DNA of 50,556 nucleotides from Egerieenecus sp048201975 (lineage in GTDB: Bacteria; Bacillota; Clostridia; Christensenellales; Aristaeellaceae), in assembly GCA_048201975.1 (NCBI GenBank), contig DBFBGQ010000124.1, positions 1-50,556 on the forward strand, given 5' to 3'. Position numbers and translations under genes: made by a program. Of this stretch, positions 6,898 through 13,902 are shown one piece after another. The notes below the pieces were generated by a model. The model was not told where the DNA came from. It did not search any database and saw only the letters and a list, made by a program, of their open reading frames with translations. The stretch's first letter is position 1, and each line of letters begins with the position of its first letter.

Positions 6898-7258
6898 TAG
6901 GTTGGATTTGCATACTCAAAAATAATAAATGTTCCCTTGAAAAATAAGGGGATCTTTGTGCTAAAGATCGCAAGACTACAAGCATTTCTCAGTTTCCAGT
7001 AAATATATTTGCAAGGAGTTTGAGGACTTATTATACAACACTTTAACGGATATACACCATGATTTAGCAGCGAGGGACACATATCTTCTTTCAAAATTGG
7101 ATAGGAGAATCCGTACATCATTTACATTAAATTCTACACATATTCGATAAGTTAATATGTGATTTGGTGATGTAAATTGAATCACCTATTTATGCAAACA
7201 GTAAGAAATAGGCAATTATAATATCCTGTAAATGGATATGAAATGTGAGGAGCATTTG
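6898..7258. other. AT-rich noncoding tail of the inserted segment
   Basis: No convincing gene. Two small hairpins lie just after the acetyltransferase: CCCTT/AAGGG near 6935-6950 and the perfect GATCTTT/AAAGATC at 6951-6969. Short minus-strand frames here lack ribosome binding sites and family resemblance. Confidence 0.5.
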
Positions 7259-7274
7259 TCCCCACCATGAAGCC
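7259..7274 (+). other. Candidate att core, outer copy (displaced lysS 3' end)
   Basis: TCCCCACCATGAAGCC. In frame it reads VPTMKPLGI-stop, with the TAA at 7284-7286, and a strong hairpin follows 10 bases later. Having a native-looking gene end plus terminator on the outer side is what remains when elements integrate into a gene's 3' end. The LysS assignment is inferred from the PTMKPL ending only. Confidence 0.5.
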
Positions 7275-7296
7275 GCTGGGCATATAAAAAAATCAC

Positions 7297-7324
7297 CGCC
7301 GAAGGGTATGGATTCCCTTCGGCG
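7297..7324 (+). terminator. Perfect 10-bp hairpin after the lysS-like end
   Basis: CGCCGAAGGG (7297-7306) pairs perfectly with CCCTTCGGCG (7315-7324), loop TATGGATT. There is no T-run. It is directly followed by CAGGCCGTCAAAAAAC, the end motif of the repeat modules. Confidence 0.6.
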
Positions 7325-7408
7325 CAGGCCGTCAAAAAACTCCCTAGAGGCGTCGGAGGGGCGGCAGTCCCTTCGACTTTTATTCGTGTAAGCCGGCTCC
7401 GCCGGCTT
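7325..7408 (+). repeat. Intergenic repeat module B, copy 1
   Basis: Begins CAGGCCGTCAAAAAACTCCC, contains CTCCCTAGAGGCGTCGGAGG, and ends in the hairpin AGCCGGC-TCC-GCCGGCT (7391-7407). A close copy lies at 18228-18320 in the same orientation. Confidence 0.75.
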
Positions 7409-7660
7409 CAGGCTGCTGAAAAAAGCCTATTTTTTTCACACTAGTATGAAAAAAATGAAACTTTCGAATTCCTAACCTGCAAACGTTTCAACAAGTATGG
7501 GGCCGAAGGTTTCCAAAGGGCGATCGGAAAGCCCTTTGGTCGCGCCCGCAGGCGCGAAATCCCCTGCGTTTGCAAGCATGCAATGTAGAACTTGCAAGAA
7601 TTTTAAGATCAAATACTTTGTCAACACGCTGAGCGCCTGCGTCCTTGAAGCGCAGGCGCT
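7409..7660 (+). repeat. Intergenic repeat module A, copy 1
   Basis: First of two tandem copies with a 250-bp period. It starts CAGGCTGCTGAAAAAAG and ends TTTGTCAACACGCTG plus the hairpin AGCGCCTGCG/CGCAGGCGCT (7632-7660). Inside are several dyads: CCAAAGGGC/GCCCTTTGG, TCGCGCC/GGCGCGA and two TTGCAAG boxes. Short open frames through it are a by-product of the conserved DNA. Confidence 0.85.
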
Positions 7661-7910
7661 CAGACCGCTGAAAAAGGCATGTTTTTACACACCAGTATGA
7701 AAAAATGAAACTTTCGGTTTCCTAACCTGCAAAAGTTTCATCACGTATGGGTCCGAAGGTTTCCAAAGGGCGAGCGGAAAGCCCTTTGGTCGCGCCCGCA
7801 GGCGCGAAATCCCCTGCGCTTGCAAGCATGCAATGTAGAACTTGCAAGAATTTTAAGATCAAATACTTTGTCAACACGCTGAGCGCCTGCGTCCTTGAAG
7901 CGCAGGCGCT
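7661..7910 (+). repeat. Intergenic repeat module A, copy 2
   Basis: Second tandem copy, nearly identical to copy 1 over its last 170 bases, ending in the same AGCGCCTGCG/CGCAGGCGCT hairpin (7882-7910). That hairpin lies 24 bases beyond the stop codon of ispE on the other strand and may terminate it. Confidence 0.85.
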
Positions 7911-7934
7911 TTGCCTTTTCTCCCGCGCCGCGCA

Positions 7935-8807
7935 TTACTGTGGCAGAAGCAGCAGGCTCTCCTGGCAGGTATGGGTCATAAAGCAGCTGCGCCAGCGCTT
8001 GCGCAGGCACGCCTGCGCATTGCGGGCAGTCTGCGCCTGGGTAAACAGGCCGAACACCGCCGAGCCGCTGCCGGTCATCCAGGCTCCCGCGGCTCCCTGC
8101 TCCCGCAAAGCGGCAATCCCTTCGCCAATCTCCGGGCGCAGTTCCGCGCTGACGCCTTGCAGCACATTGCCCAGGCTCCGGCACAGCCCGCGCCAGTCCC
8201 CCGCCGCCAGGGCGGCGGCAGCAGCCTGGTTATCGGGCCGGTTGTTCCGGGCGTCCAGGCGGAAGCGGCCAAACACCTCCCGGGTGCTCAGCCCCGGACA
8301 GGGCTGCAAAATCACCAGCCAGAACAGCCCGCCGCACTTCATGGGCGTAAGCGCCTCCCCCACGCCCTGAGCGCGCTGCAACCCGCCCCGCAGGCAAAAG
8401 GGTACGTCCGCGCCCAGGCTCAGGCCCAGCGCCTCCAGCTCCTCCTGGCCAAGCCCCGTTTCCCACAGCCGGTTCAGCCCGGCCAGCACCCCTGCCGCGT
8501 CGGCGCTGCCGCCCCCCAGGCCCGCGCCCACGGGAATGCGCTTATGCAGCAGCATGCTTGCTCCCCCCGGATAGCCCGTGCGCTCCTTCAGCGCTGACGC
8601 AGCGCGCAAGGCCAGATTCTCCGGCCCGGCCTTTACGCGGGGAAAGCCGGATACCTCCAGCGTCAGGCCGCTCTCCGCCTTGGTAAGAACCAGCTCGTCC
8701 GCCAGCTCCACCGGCTGCATCAGCATATCCATCAGGTGGTAGCCGTCCTCCCGCTTGCCGACGATATCCAGCGTCCAATTGATCTTCGCCCGTGCCACAA
8801 CGCGCAT
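7935..8807 (-). CDS. ispE: 4-diphosphocytidyl-2-C-methyl-D-erythritol kinase
   Basis: A 290-residue GHMP kinase of the non-mevalonate (MEP) isoprenoid pathway. It phosphorylates 4-diphosphocytidyl-2-C-methylerythritol with ATP in the cytoplasm. The N-terminus AKINWTLDIVGKREDGYH carries the family's substrate-binding Lys, Asn and Asp-Gly-Tyr-His. The GHMP ATP motif is PVGAGLGGGSADAAG, and GAWMTGSGSAVFGLF is the C-terminal glycine loop. Start 8807 is chosen because GGGGGAG lies just upstream; an earlier in-frame ATG at 8897 would add 30 residues not typical of IspE. It is divergent from pepF across 136 bases. Length is normal. Confidence 0.95.
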   Translation of the reverse strand: MRVVARAKINWTLDIVGKREDGYHLMDMLMQPVELADELVLTKAESGLTLEVSGFPRVKAGPENLALRAASALKERTGYPGGASMLLHKRIPVGAGLGGGSADAAGVLAGLNRLWETGLGQEELEALGLSLGADVPFCLRGGLQRAQGVGEALTPMKCGGLFWLVILQPCPGLSTREVFGRFRLDARNNRPDNQAAAAALAAGDWRGLCRSLGNVLQGVSAELRPEIGEGIAALREQGAAGAWMTGSGSAVFGLFTQAQTARNAQACLRKRWRSCFMTHTCQESLLLLPQ

Positions 8808-8943
8808 AACGCTCCCCCTTTTCCTGCATGCTATGATAGCAGATTTGCCAGGGAATCGCAACGCCGGCAGGATTTTCCGCCCCAACGTCGTATGCATAGT
8901 TGAATGCGTTCCGCCCGCAGGCGGTCAGAAAAGGAGATGCGCT

Positions 8944-10734
8944 ATGGCTGAGCAGATCAAAAAGCGTTCGGAAATCGACGCTCAATGGAAATGGGATTTG
9001 ACCCATATTTTCCCCAGCGATCAGGCATGGGAGGAAGCGCGGAAGGCCGCGCTGGAAACCATGGGCGCCTTCGCCGCCCGGCAGGGCCGCGTCGCCGAAG
9101 ACCCCAAGGGCGCCATCCGCGCGTATTTTTCCCTGTATGAAAAATTCGCAGAAATTTACGATTATGCTTTCCTGCGCCAGGAGACGGACAATGGCGATAC
9201 CGCGGCCCAGGAGCTCAAGAGCAAGGCCATGAGCCTGGCGGTGCAGATGGAGTCCCAGAGCGCCTTCCTGCAGCCGGAGCTGCTCACCCTGCCCGCCAGC
9301 GAGCTGGAAGCCCTGCAAAACGACCCGGACATGGCCGACTATTCCGAATACATCCGTAACCTGATCCGGGAAAAGCCCCACATCCTCTCCACTGAGCAGG
9401 AAAAGCTCCTGGCCATGATGGGTGAGCTTCAGCAGGCTCCGGACAACATTTACAGCATGCTCTCCAGCGTGGACATGACCTTCCCGGACGTGCGCATGCC
9501 CGACGGCTCCACCGCTCCCCTGCGGGAAAGCAACCTGAGCACCTATCTGCAAAGCCGGAACCAGGATGTGCGCCGGCAGGGTTGGGAGGGCATCATGTCC
9601 ACCTACGGCCGCTACGGGGCCACCATTGCCGCCATCTATGGCGCCAGCGTGAAGAAGGATCAGTTCAACGCCGACGTGCGGCATATGCCCTCGGCGGTGG
9701 AGGCCAGCCTGTTCCCCTACGAAATACCCCTGAGCGTGTATGACAACCTGGTTGCAGCGGTGAACGAATCCCTGCCCGCCCTTACCGATTACCTGCGCCT
9801 GCGCCGGGAGCGCATGGGCCTGCCGGAGCTGCACATGTACGACATGTACGCGCCCCTGGTGGAAAACTTCGAAATGGACATGCCCTACCCCGAGGCGTAT
9901 CAGCTGGTGCTGGAGGGCCTGGCGCCCTTGGGCGAGGACTACGTGGCCAAGCTCAAGGAAGCCTATTCCGGCGGCTGGATTGACGTTTACCCCAACGAGA
10001 ACAAATCCAGCGGCGCCTTCTCCAGCGGCGACCTGCGCCGGGTGCATCCCTATGTGCTGCTGAACCACAACGATAACCTCACCAGCGCCATGACCATCGC
10101 CCACGAGCTGGGCCACGCCATGCATTCCTACTTCAGCAACACCCATCAGCCCTTCCCCAAGGCGGACTACAGCCTGTTTGTGGCCGAGGTGGCCTCCACC
10201 TGCAACGAGGCGCTGATGCTCCGCAGCCTACAGAAGAAATTCACCGACCCCAAGGCCCAGGCCTATCTGCTGGTGGACCTGCTGGAAAAGTTCCGCACCA
10301 CGGTGTACCGCCAGACCATGTTTGCCGAGTTTGAGCGCATCAGCCACGATATGGCCGCCAAGGGCGAACCCCTGACCAAGGATGCGCTGAACGCCGCGTA
10401 TTACGCCCTGAACCAGAAGTACTACGGCGGCGGCGCGGTGGTGGACCGTCTGGTGGAAAACGAGTGGATGCGCATCCCCCACTTCTACCGGGCCTTCTAC
10501 GTGTTCGTGTACGCCACGGGCTTCTGCGCCGCCATGGCGTTGAGCCGCCGCATCCTGCAGGAGGGCGAGCGCGCCGTGCGGGATTACCGCCGCTTCCTGT
10601 GCGCCGGCTCCAGCCTGCCGCCCCTGGAGGCATTGAAGCTGGCCGGGGTGGACATGACCAGCCCCGAGCCCGTGCGGGACGCGCTGAAAATTTTCCAGGA
10701 AACCATCGACCAGCTCCGGGCCCTGAACGCCTGA
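8944..10734 (+). CDS. pepF: Oligoendopeptidase F
   Basis: A 596-residue M3-family zinc metallopeptidase that cleaves short peptides in the cytoplasm. The zinc motif HELGH is at residues 387-391 (TIAHELGHAMHSY). The third ligand, a Glu, lies in FVAEVASTCNEAL about 25 residues later. The N-terminal part (WKWDLTHIFPSDQAWEE) is the usual start of this family, and the length is standard. ATG 8944 follows AAAGGAG by 8 bases. A small acidic protein gene follows 28 bases after the stop and is probably co-transcribed. Likely physiological role: recycling of peptides taken up or released by protein turnover. Confidence 0.96.
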   Translation: MAEQIKKRSEIDAQWKWDLTHIFPSDQAWEEARKAALETMGAFAARQGRVAEDPKGAIRAYFSLYEKFAEIYDYAFLRQETDNGDTAAQELKSKAMSLAVQMESQSAFLQPELLTLPASELEALQNDPDMADYSEYIRNLIREKPHILSTEQEKLLAMMGELQQAPDNIYSMLSSVDMTFPDVRMPDGSTAPLRESNLSTYLQSRNQDVRRQGWEGIMSTYGRYGATIAAIYGASVKKDQFNADVRHMPSAVEASLFPYEIPLSVYDNLVAAVNESLPALTDYLRLRRERMGLPELHMYDMYAPLVENFEMDMPYPEAYQLVLEGLAPLGEDYVAKLKEAYSGGWIDVYPNENKSSGAFSSGDLRRVHPYVLLNHNDNLTSAMTIAHELGHAMHSYFSNTHQPFPKADYSLFVAEVASTCNEALMLRSLQKKFTDPKAQAYLLVDLLEKFRTTVYRQTMFAEFERISHDMAAKGEPLTKDALNAAYYALNQKYYGGGAVVDRLVENEWMRIPHFYRAFYVFVYATGFCAAMALSRRILQEGERAVRDYRRFLCAGSSLPPLEALKLAGVDMTSPEPVRDALKIFQETIDQLRALNA

Positions 10735-10762
10735 GAGCCCCTACAAAAGGAGGCGCTTACCC

Positions 10763-11104
10763 ATGATGAAAGGCTATGACCGGGAGGAAGCCCTGGCTTT
10801 TATCCTCAGCAGGATCAACCGCAACGCGCACCCGGAGCTGGCCGGCCAGATTGACGGGCTGATCGCTCAGGCCATCGACGCGGACATGAAATACATGCAT
10901 GAAAACGGCGTGCTGGATGCGGAAGGCAACGCCGGGGATTGCTACTACGAGGACGACGAAGCCTTTGAATACATGGTGGAGGCCCTGGTGGACGCCAATA
11001 CCCTCACCCCAGAGCAGGCGGTGAAGGTCGCCTCCCTGATTGACGACTACATGGACATCCAGCAGGCTTACCTGGAAAGCAAGGGCCTGGTGGATTGGGA
11101 ATGA
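10763..11104 (+). CDS. Small acidic protein, unknown function
   Basis: A 113-residue soluble protein that I cannot assign to a family. It is strongly acidic (DAEGNAGDCYYEDDEAFEYMVEAL) and predicted mainly helical, with no signal peptide, membrane segment or metal motif beyond one Cys. AGGAGG at 10749 is about 9-11 bases before ATG 10763; ATG 10766 is equally possible. It lies 28 bases after pepF on the same strand and is followed by the leuA T-box, so it probably forms a two-gene unit with pepF. An adaptor or inhibitor of the peptidase is one idea, without direct support. Confidence 0.7.
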   Translation: MMKGYDREEALAFILSRINRNAHPELAGQIDGLIAQAIDADMKYMHENGVLDAEGNAGDCYYEDDEAFEYMVEALVDANTLTPEQAVKVASLIDDYMDIQQAYLESKGLVDWE

Positions 11105-11127
11105 ACCGCGGTTTTTCCCGCCGCTGA

Positions 11128-11156
11128 TTGACAAATTTCCGCAACCCTGCTATCAT
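11128..11156 (+). promoter_or_regulatory. Promoter of the leuA T-box transcript
   Basis: TTGACA (11128-11133), a 17-base spacer, and TATCAT (11151-11156): a near-consensus sigma-A promoter. It starts the leader about 300 bases before leuA. Confidence 0.85.
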
Positions 11157-11433
11157 GGCAGGGAAAGGCAATGACGGAGCAAAGGCGTCCGTAGGCGCTG
11201 GAAGAGACGCGGCGGCAGGTGCAAGCCGCGGCCCGGCGGACGCGCATACCTCACTCCCGAGCCGGCGCGCCGAGCATGGGCAACCCCCAGGCCAGGCGCA
11301 CCCGCTGGCCGCGTTACCGCCGCGCCTGCGTCAGGCGCACGAGGAGGGGCGGAGCGCCCCTTGCAAGCAGGGTGGTACCGCGAAAGGACACATTCGCCCC
11401 TGCGTCCGGTCATGCCGGGCGCAGGGGCTTTTT
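11157..11433 (+). ncRNA. T-box leader, leucine specifier (leuA)
   Basis: A tRNA-sensing transcription attenuator. Visible parts are AGAGA and the apical GGTGCAAG of stem I, then the specifier loop with CTC (Leu) at 11250-11252 followed by ACTCCCGAGC. The T-box sequence AGGGTGGTACCGCG is at 11369-11382. The terminator is GCCCCTGCG/CGCAGGGGC (11396-11428) plus TTTTT. Uncharged tRNA-Leu would stabilise the antiterminator and allow leuA transcription. The specifier assignment agrees with the gene downstream. Confidence 0.92.
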
Positions 11434-11455
11434 ACGCAAGAAGGAGGTTCGCACC

Positions 11456-12997
11456 TTGGAGCAGGTAAAAATTCTGGACACAACCCTACGGGACGGCGAG
11501 CAGACCCCGGGCGTCTCCTTCCACCTCAAAGAGAAGGTGGAAATTGCCCGCGCCCTGGAGGCCCTGGGCGTGGACGTGATCGAGGCGGGATTCGCCGCCT
11601 CCTCCAAGGGGGACTTCAAGGCCATCTCCGCCATTTCCCAGGCGGTGAAGGAGAGCGTGGTCTGCTCCCTGGCCCGGTGCGTGCCCGGGGATATCGAGGC
11701 TGCCGGGCAGTCCCTGGCGGAAGCGGCGCGCAAGCGCATCCATGTATTCATCGCCACCAGCCCCATTCACATGGAATATAAGCTGCACATGACCCCTGAG
11801 GAGGTTTATCAGTCCGCCGTCCGCTCGGTGACCCAGGCCCGCAACCTGTGCGACGACGTGGAGTTCTCCCTGGAGGATGCCACCCGCAGCGACCGGGAGT
11901 TTATCTTCCGCATCGTCGAGGCCGCGCTGAAGGCCGGCGCCACCACCATCAACCTGCCGGACACCGTGGGTTACGCCGCCGTCGCAGAATACGGGGAGCT
12001 GATCCGCGATGTGCGGGAGCATGTGCCCGGAGCGGAAAAGGCGATTTTCTCCGTGCACTGCCATAACGACCTGGGCCTGGCGGTGGCCAATTCCCTGGAG
12101 GGCGTCCGCGCAGGCGCAAGGCAGGTGGAGTGCACCCTGAACGGCCTGGGGGAGCGCGCCGGCAACGCGGCCCTGGAAGAGATTGTCATGAACCTGCGCA
12201 CCCGCCAGCAGTTCTACGGCTGCGATACCCGCATCGTGACCCAGCATATCCACCGGGCCTCCCGGATGATCGTGGGATTGAGCGGCATCGAGCCTGCCCC
12301 CAACAAACCCGTGGTGGGCGCGAACGCATTCCAGCACCAAAGCGGCATTCATCAGCACGGCGTGCTGAACAACCGCGCCACCTACGAGGTGATGCACCCC
12401 GAGGATCTGGGCATTCCCCAGGGCAGCCTGAGCCTGGGCAAGCTCAGCGGCAGCCACGCCCTGGCCGACCGCGCCCGGCAGCTGGGCTATGAGCTCAGCG
12501 GCGAAGCGCTGCAGGCGGCCTTCGTGCGCTTCAAGGACCTGGCCGACCGCAAGCGGGAGATCACCGACAAGGACGTCATGGCCCTGCTGCGGGAGCAGCG
12601 CCTGCACCGGGACGCCGGGATGCAGCTGTTCTCCTTCCAGGTGTTCTCTGGCAACAAAATGACCGCCACCGCCACCGTCACCCTGGAAAAGGACAACGAA
12701 ACCAAAACCCGCGCCGCCTGCGGCGACGGCCCCGTGGAGGCCTGCTTCAACGCCGTGGACGCCATTACGGGCATGACCTGCTCCCTGGAAAGCTACAACC
12801 TGAAGGCCGTCACCGAGGGCCAGGACGCCCTGGGCGAGGTCACCGTGCGCGTGCGCCACGGGGAGGATACCATGCTGGGCAGGGGCGTATCCACCGACAT
12901 TCTGGAAGCCAGCTGCCTGAGCTACCTGAACGCGGTCAACCGCCTCATCGCCCACCAGGAAGAGCAGGCGCGCAGCGAAGAGAGCGCCGCGCATTAA
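11456..12997 (+). CDS. leuA: 2-isopropylmalate synthase
   Basis: A 513-residue enzyme that condenses 2-oxoisovalerate with acetyl-CoA, the first committed step of leucine synthesis. The TIM-barrel motif LDTTLRDGEQTPGVSF opens the protein. Metal ligands lie in SVHCHNDLGLA, and GANAFQHQSGIHQHGVL is the second conserved block. The C-terminal third (after about residue 390) is the LeuA allosteric domain that binds leucine. The start is TTG at 11456, 8 bases after AAGGAGG and right after the T-box terminator; no ATG fits. There is thus double control by leucine: a T-box on transcription and feedback on the enzyme. The rest of the leucine genes are not adjacent. Confidence 0.95.
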   Translation: MEQVKILDTTLRDGEQTPGVSFHLKEKVEIARALEALGVDVIEAGFAASSKGDFKAISAISQAVKESVVCSLARCVPGDIEAAGQSLAEAARKRIHVFIATSPIHMEYKLHMTPEEVYQSAVRSVTQARNLCDDVEFSLEDATRSDREFIFRIVEAALKAGATTINLPDTVGYAAVAEYGELIRDVREHVPGAEKAIFSVHCHNDLGLAVANSLEGVRAGARQVECTLNGLGERAGNAALEEIVMNLRTRQQFYGCDTRIVTQHIHRASRMIVGLSGIEPAPNKPVVGANAFQHQSGIHQHGVLNNRATYEVMHPEDLGIPQGSLSLGKLSGSHALADRARQLGYELSGEALQAAFVRFKDLADRKREITDKDVMALLREQRLHRDAGMQLFSFQVFSGNKMTATATVTLEKDNETKTRAACGDGPVEACFNAVDAITGMTCSLESYNLKAVTEGQDALGEVTVRVRHGEDTMLGRGVSTDILEASCLSYLNAVNRLIAHQEEQARSEESAAH

Positions 12998-13013
12998 AAA
13001 AGGGGGAAGAGCC

Positions 13014-13493
13014 ATGCAATCCTGGATCATCCCCCTGGCGCTGCTGTTCGTCGCCGTGCTTGCCTTCGCGGTGTTCCGCCTGCGGCGCGCCATGCGCCGG
13101 CAGCGGGACGCCGTGCGCGCCATTCGGGAAAGCCGGCTGTACGCGCATGTTTATCCCCTGCTCATGCGCTGTGAAAAGCTCCACGTGGAGCAGGTCAGCC
13201 TGTACAGCGACGGGCTGTACATTCAGCTGTACCGCCCCGCCGGACGCATGCTCACCTACCGCTTCGAGCAGCACAGTTTTCACCCGGTGCCGCCCCATCG
13301 GCTCTACCCCATGGCCCAGGCCCTGGCGGTGGATTTCAAGCCCTTGGCGGACGCGCGCAAATACCACTTCTGCCCCCGAACCCGCGTGCACAGCAACGGC
13401 GACCGGGAAGAGTATTACGAATATAATATTACCACCGCGTACAAGGATCAAGTGCAGCGTACCCTGTACGGCCGGCAGCACGCCCAGGAGTAA
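13014..13493 (+). CDS. Membrane-anchored protein, unknown function
   Basis: A 159-residue protein with one N-terminal membrane helix (IIPLALLFVAVLAFAVF, residues 5-21), then a basic stretch (RLRRAMRRQRD) expected to remain in the cytoplasm. The soluble part is moderately basic, with aromatic-rich strands (VSLYSDGLYIQLYRPAGRMLTYRFEQHSFHPV). I recognise no family. Its ATG is 17 bases after the leuA stop and is preceded by GGGGGAAGAG, so it may be read with leuA. A repeat hairpin overlaps its stop codon. Confidence 0.75.
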   Translation: MQSWIIPLALLFVAVLAFAVFRLRRAMRRQRDAVRAIRESRLYAHVYPLLMRCEKLHVEQVSLYSDGLYIQLYRPAGRMLTYRFEQHSFHPVPPHRLYPMAQALAVDFKPLADARKYHFCPRTRVHSNGDREEYYEYNITTAYKDQVQRTLYGRQHAQE

Positions 13494-13503
13494 GGGGCGC
13501 GCC

Positions 13504-13820
13504 CAGCGTGTCGAAAAAGTAGGCAAACCCACTTCAGAGCTTTGGTAAAGTATTCTGCTTTATCTTTTTTGCAAGTTATACAATAAATTCTTGCAAGCGC
13601 AAGAGGTTTTGCGCCTGCGGGCGCGACCAGGGGCTTTTCCGACTCGTTCCGCAACCTCAATCGTCGCAGCATTCTGCCGCTCGTTTCGGTTGGGAAAGGC
13701 GGCAATGCCCGCCTTTCCCTTTGAAAACCTTCGAATCCCATACGTGGTGAAACTTTCGCAGGATAGGATGCTGACAGTTGCATCTTAGCCTGATGTTGTG
13801 AAAAAGTATGCCTTTTTTGC
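13504..13820 (-). repeat. Module A repeat, long variant, opposite orientation
   Basis: Starts CAGCGTGTCGAAAAAG just after the hairpin around the preceding stop codon, and ends near GTGAAAAAGTATGCC. It shares GCGCCTGCGGGCGCGACCA, the CCCATACGTG...GAAACTTT block and AAAGTATTCTGC with the copy at 42349. It carries about 60 extra bases, including a perfect 11-bp hairpin GGGAAAGGCGG/CCGCCTTTCCC. The extra part recurs in the 19.4-kb copy. It fills most of the 409 bases between the flanking genes. Confidence 0.8.
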
Positions 13821-13857
13821 AGTTGGATGCCTGCCTGTGACAGGCGCGTTTTTGCGC

Positions 13858-13888
13858 AAAAAAACGGCTCCCCGGTTCAGGGGAGCCG
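13858..13888 (-). terminator. Intrinsic terminator of ppdK
   Basis: On the minus strand CGGCTCCCC pairs with GGGGAGCCG (13880-13888 with 13865-13873), followed by seven T. It lies 14 bases beyond the ppdK stop codon. Confidence 0.9.
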
Positions 13889-13902
13889 CGGAAAGACGGA
13901 AC

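Noticed and set aside
6894..7185. Small minus-strand frames in the AT-rich tail
   Set aside because: No ribosome binding sites, no recognisable domains, and they overlap hairpins.
7497..7700. Short open frames reading KVSKGR.ESPLVAPAGAKSP in the repeat modules
   Set aside because: They recur because the DNA repeat is conserved; they lack ribosome binding sites, differ in frame use between copies and run through hairpins.
7411..7910. CRISPR-like array
   Set aside because: Only two 250-bp units with no short repeat-spacer periodicity and no cas genes.
8542..10146. Long minus-strand open frame opposite pepF
   Set aside because: Antisense shadow produced by high-GC codon bias; no start signal and no family resemblance, whereas pepF is full-length.
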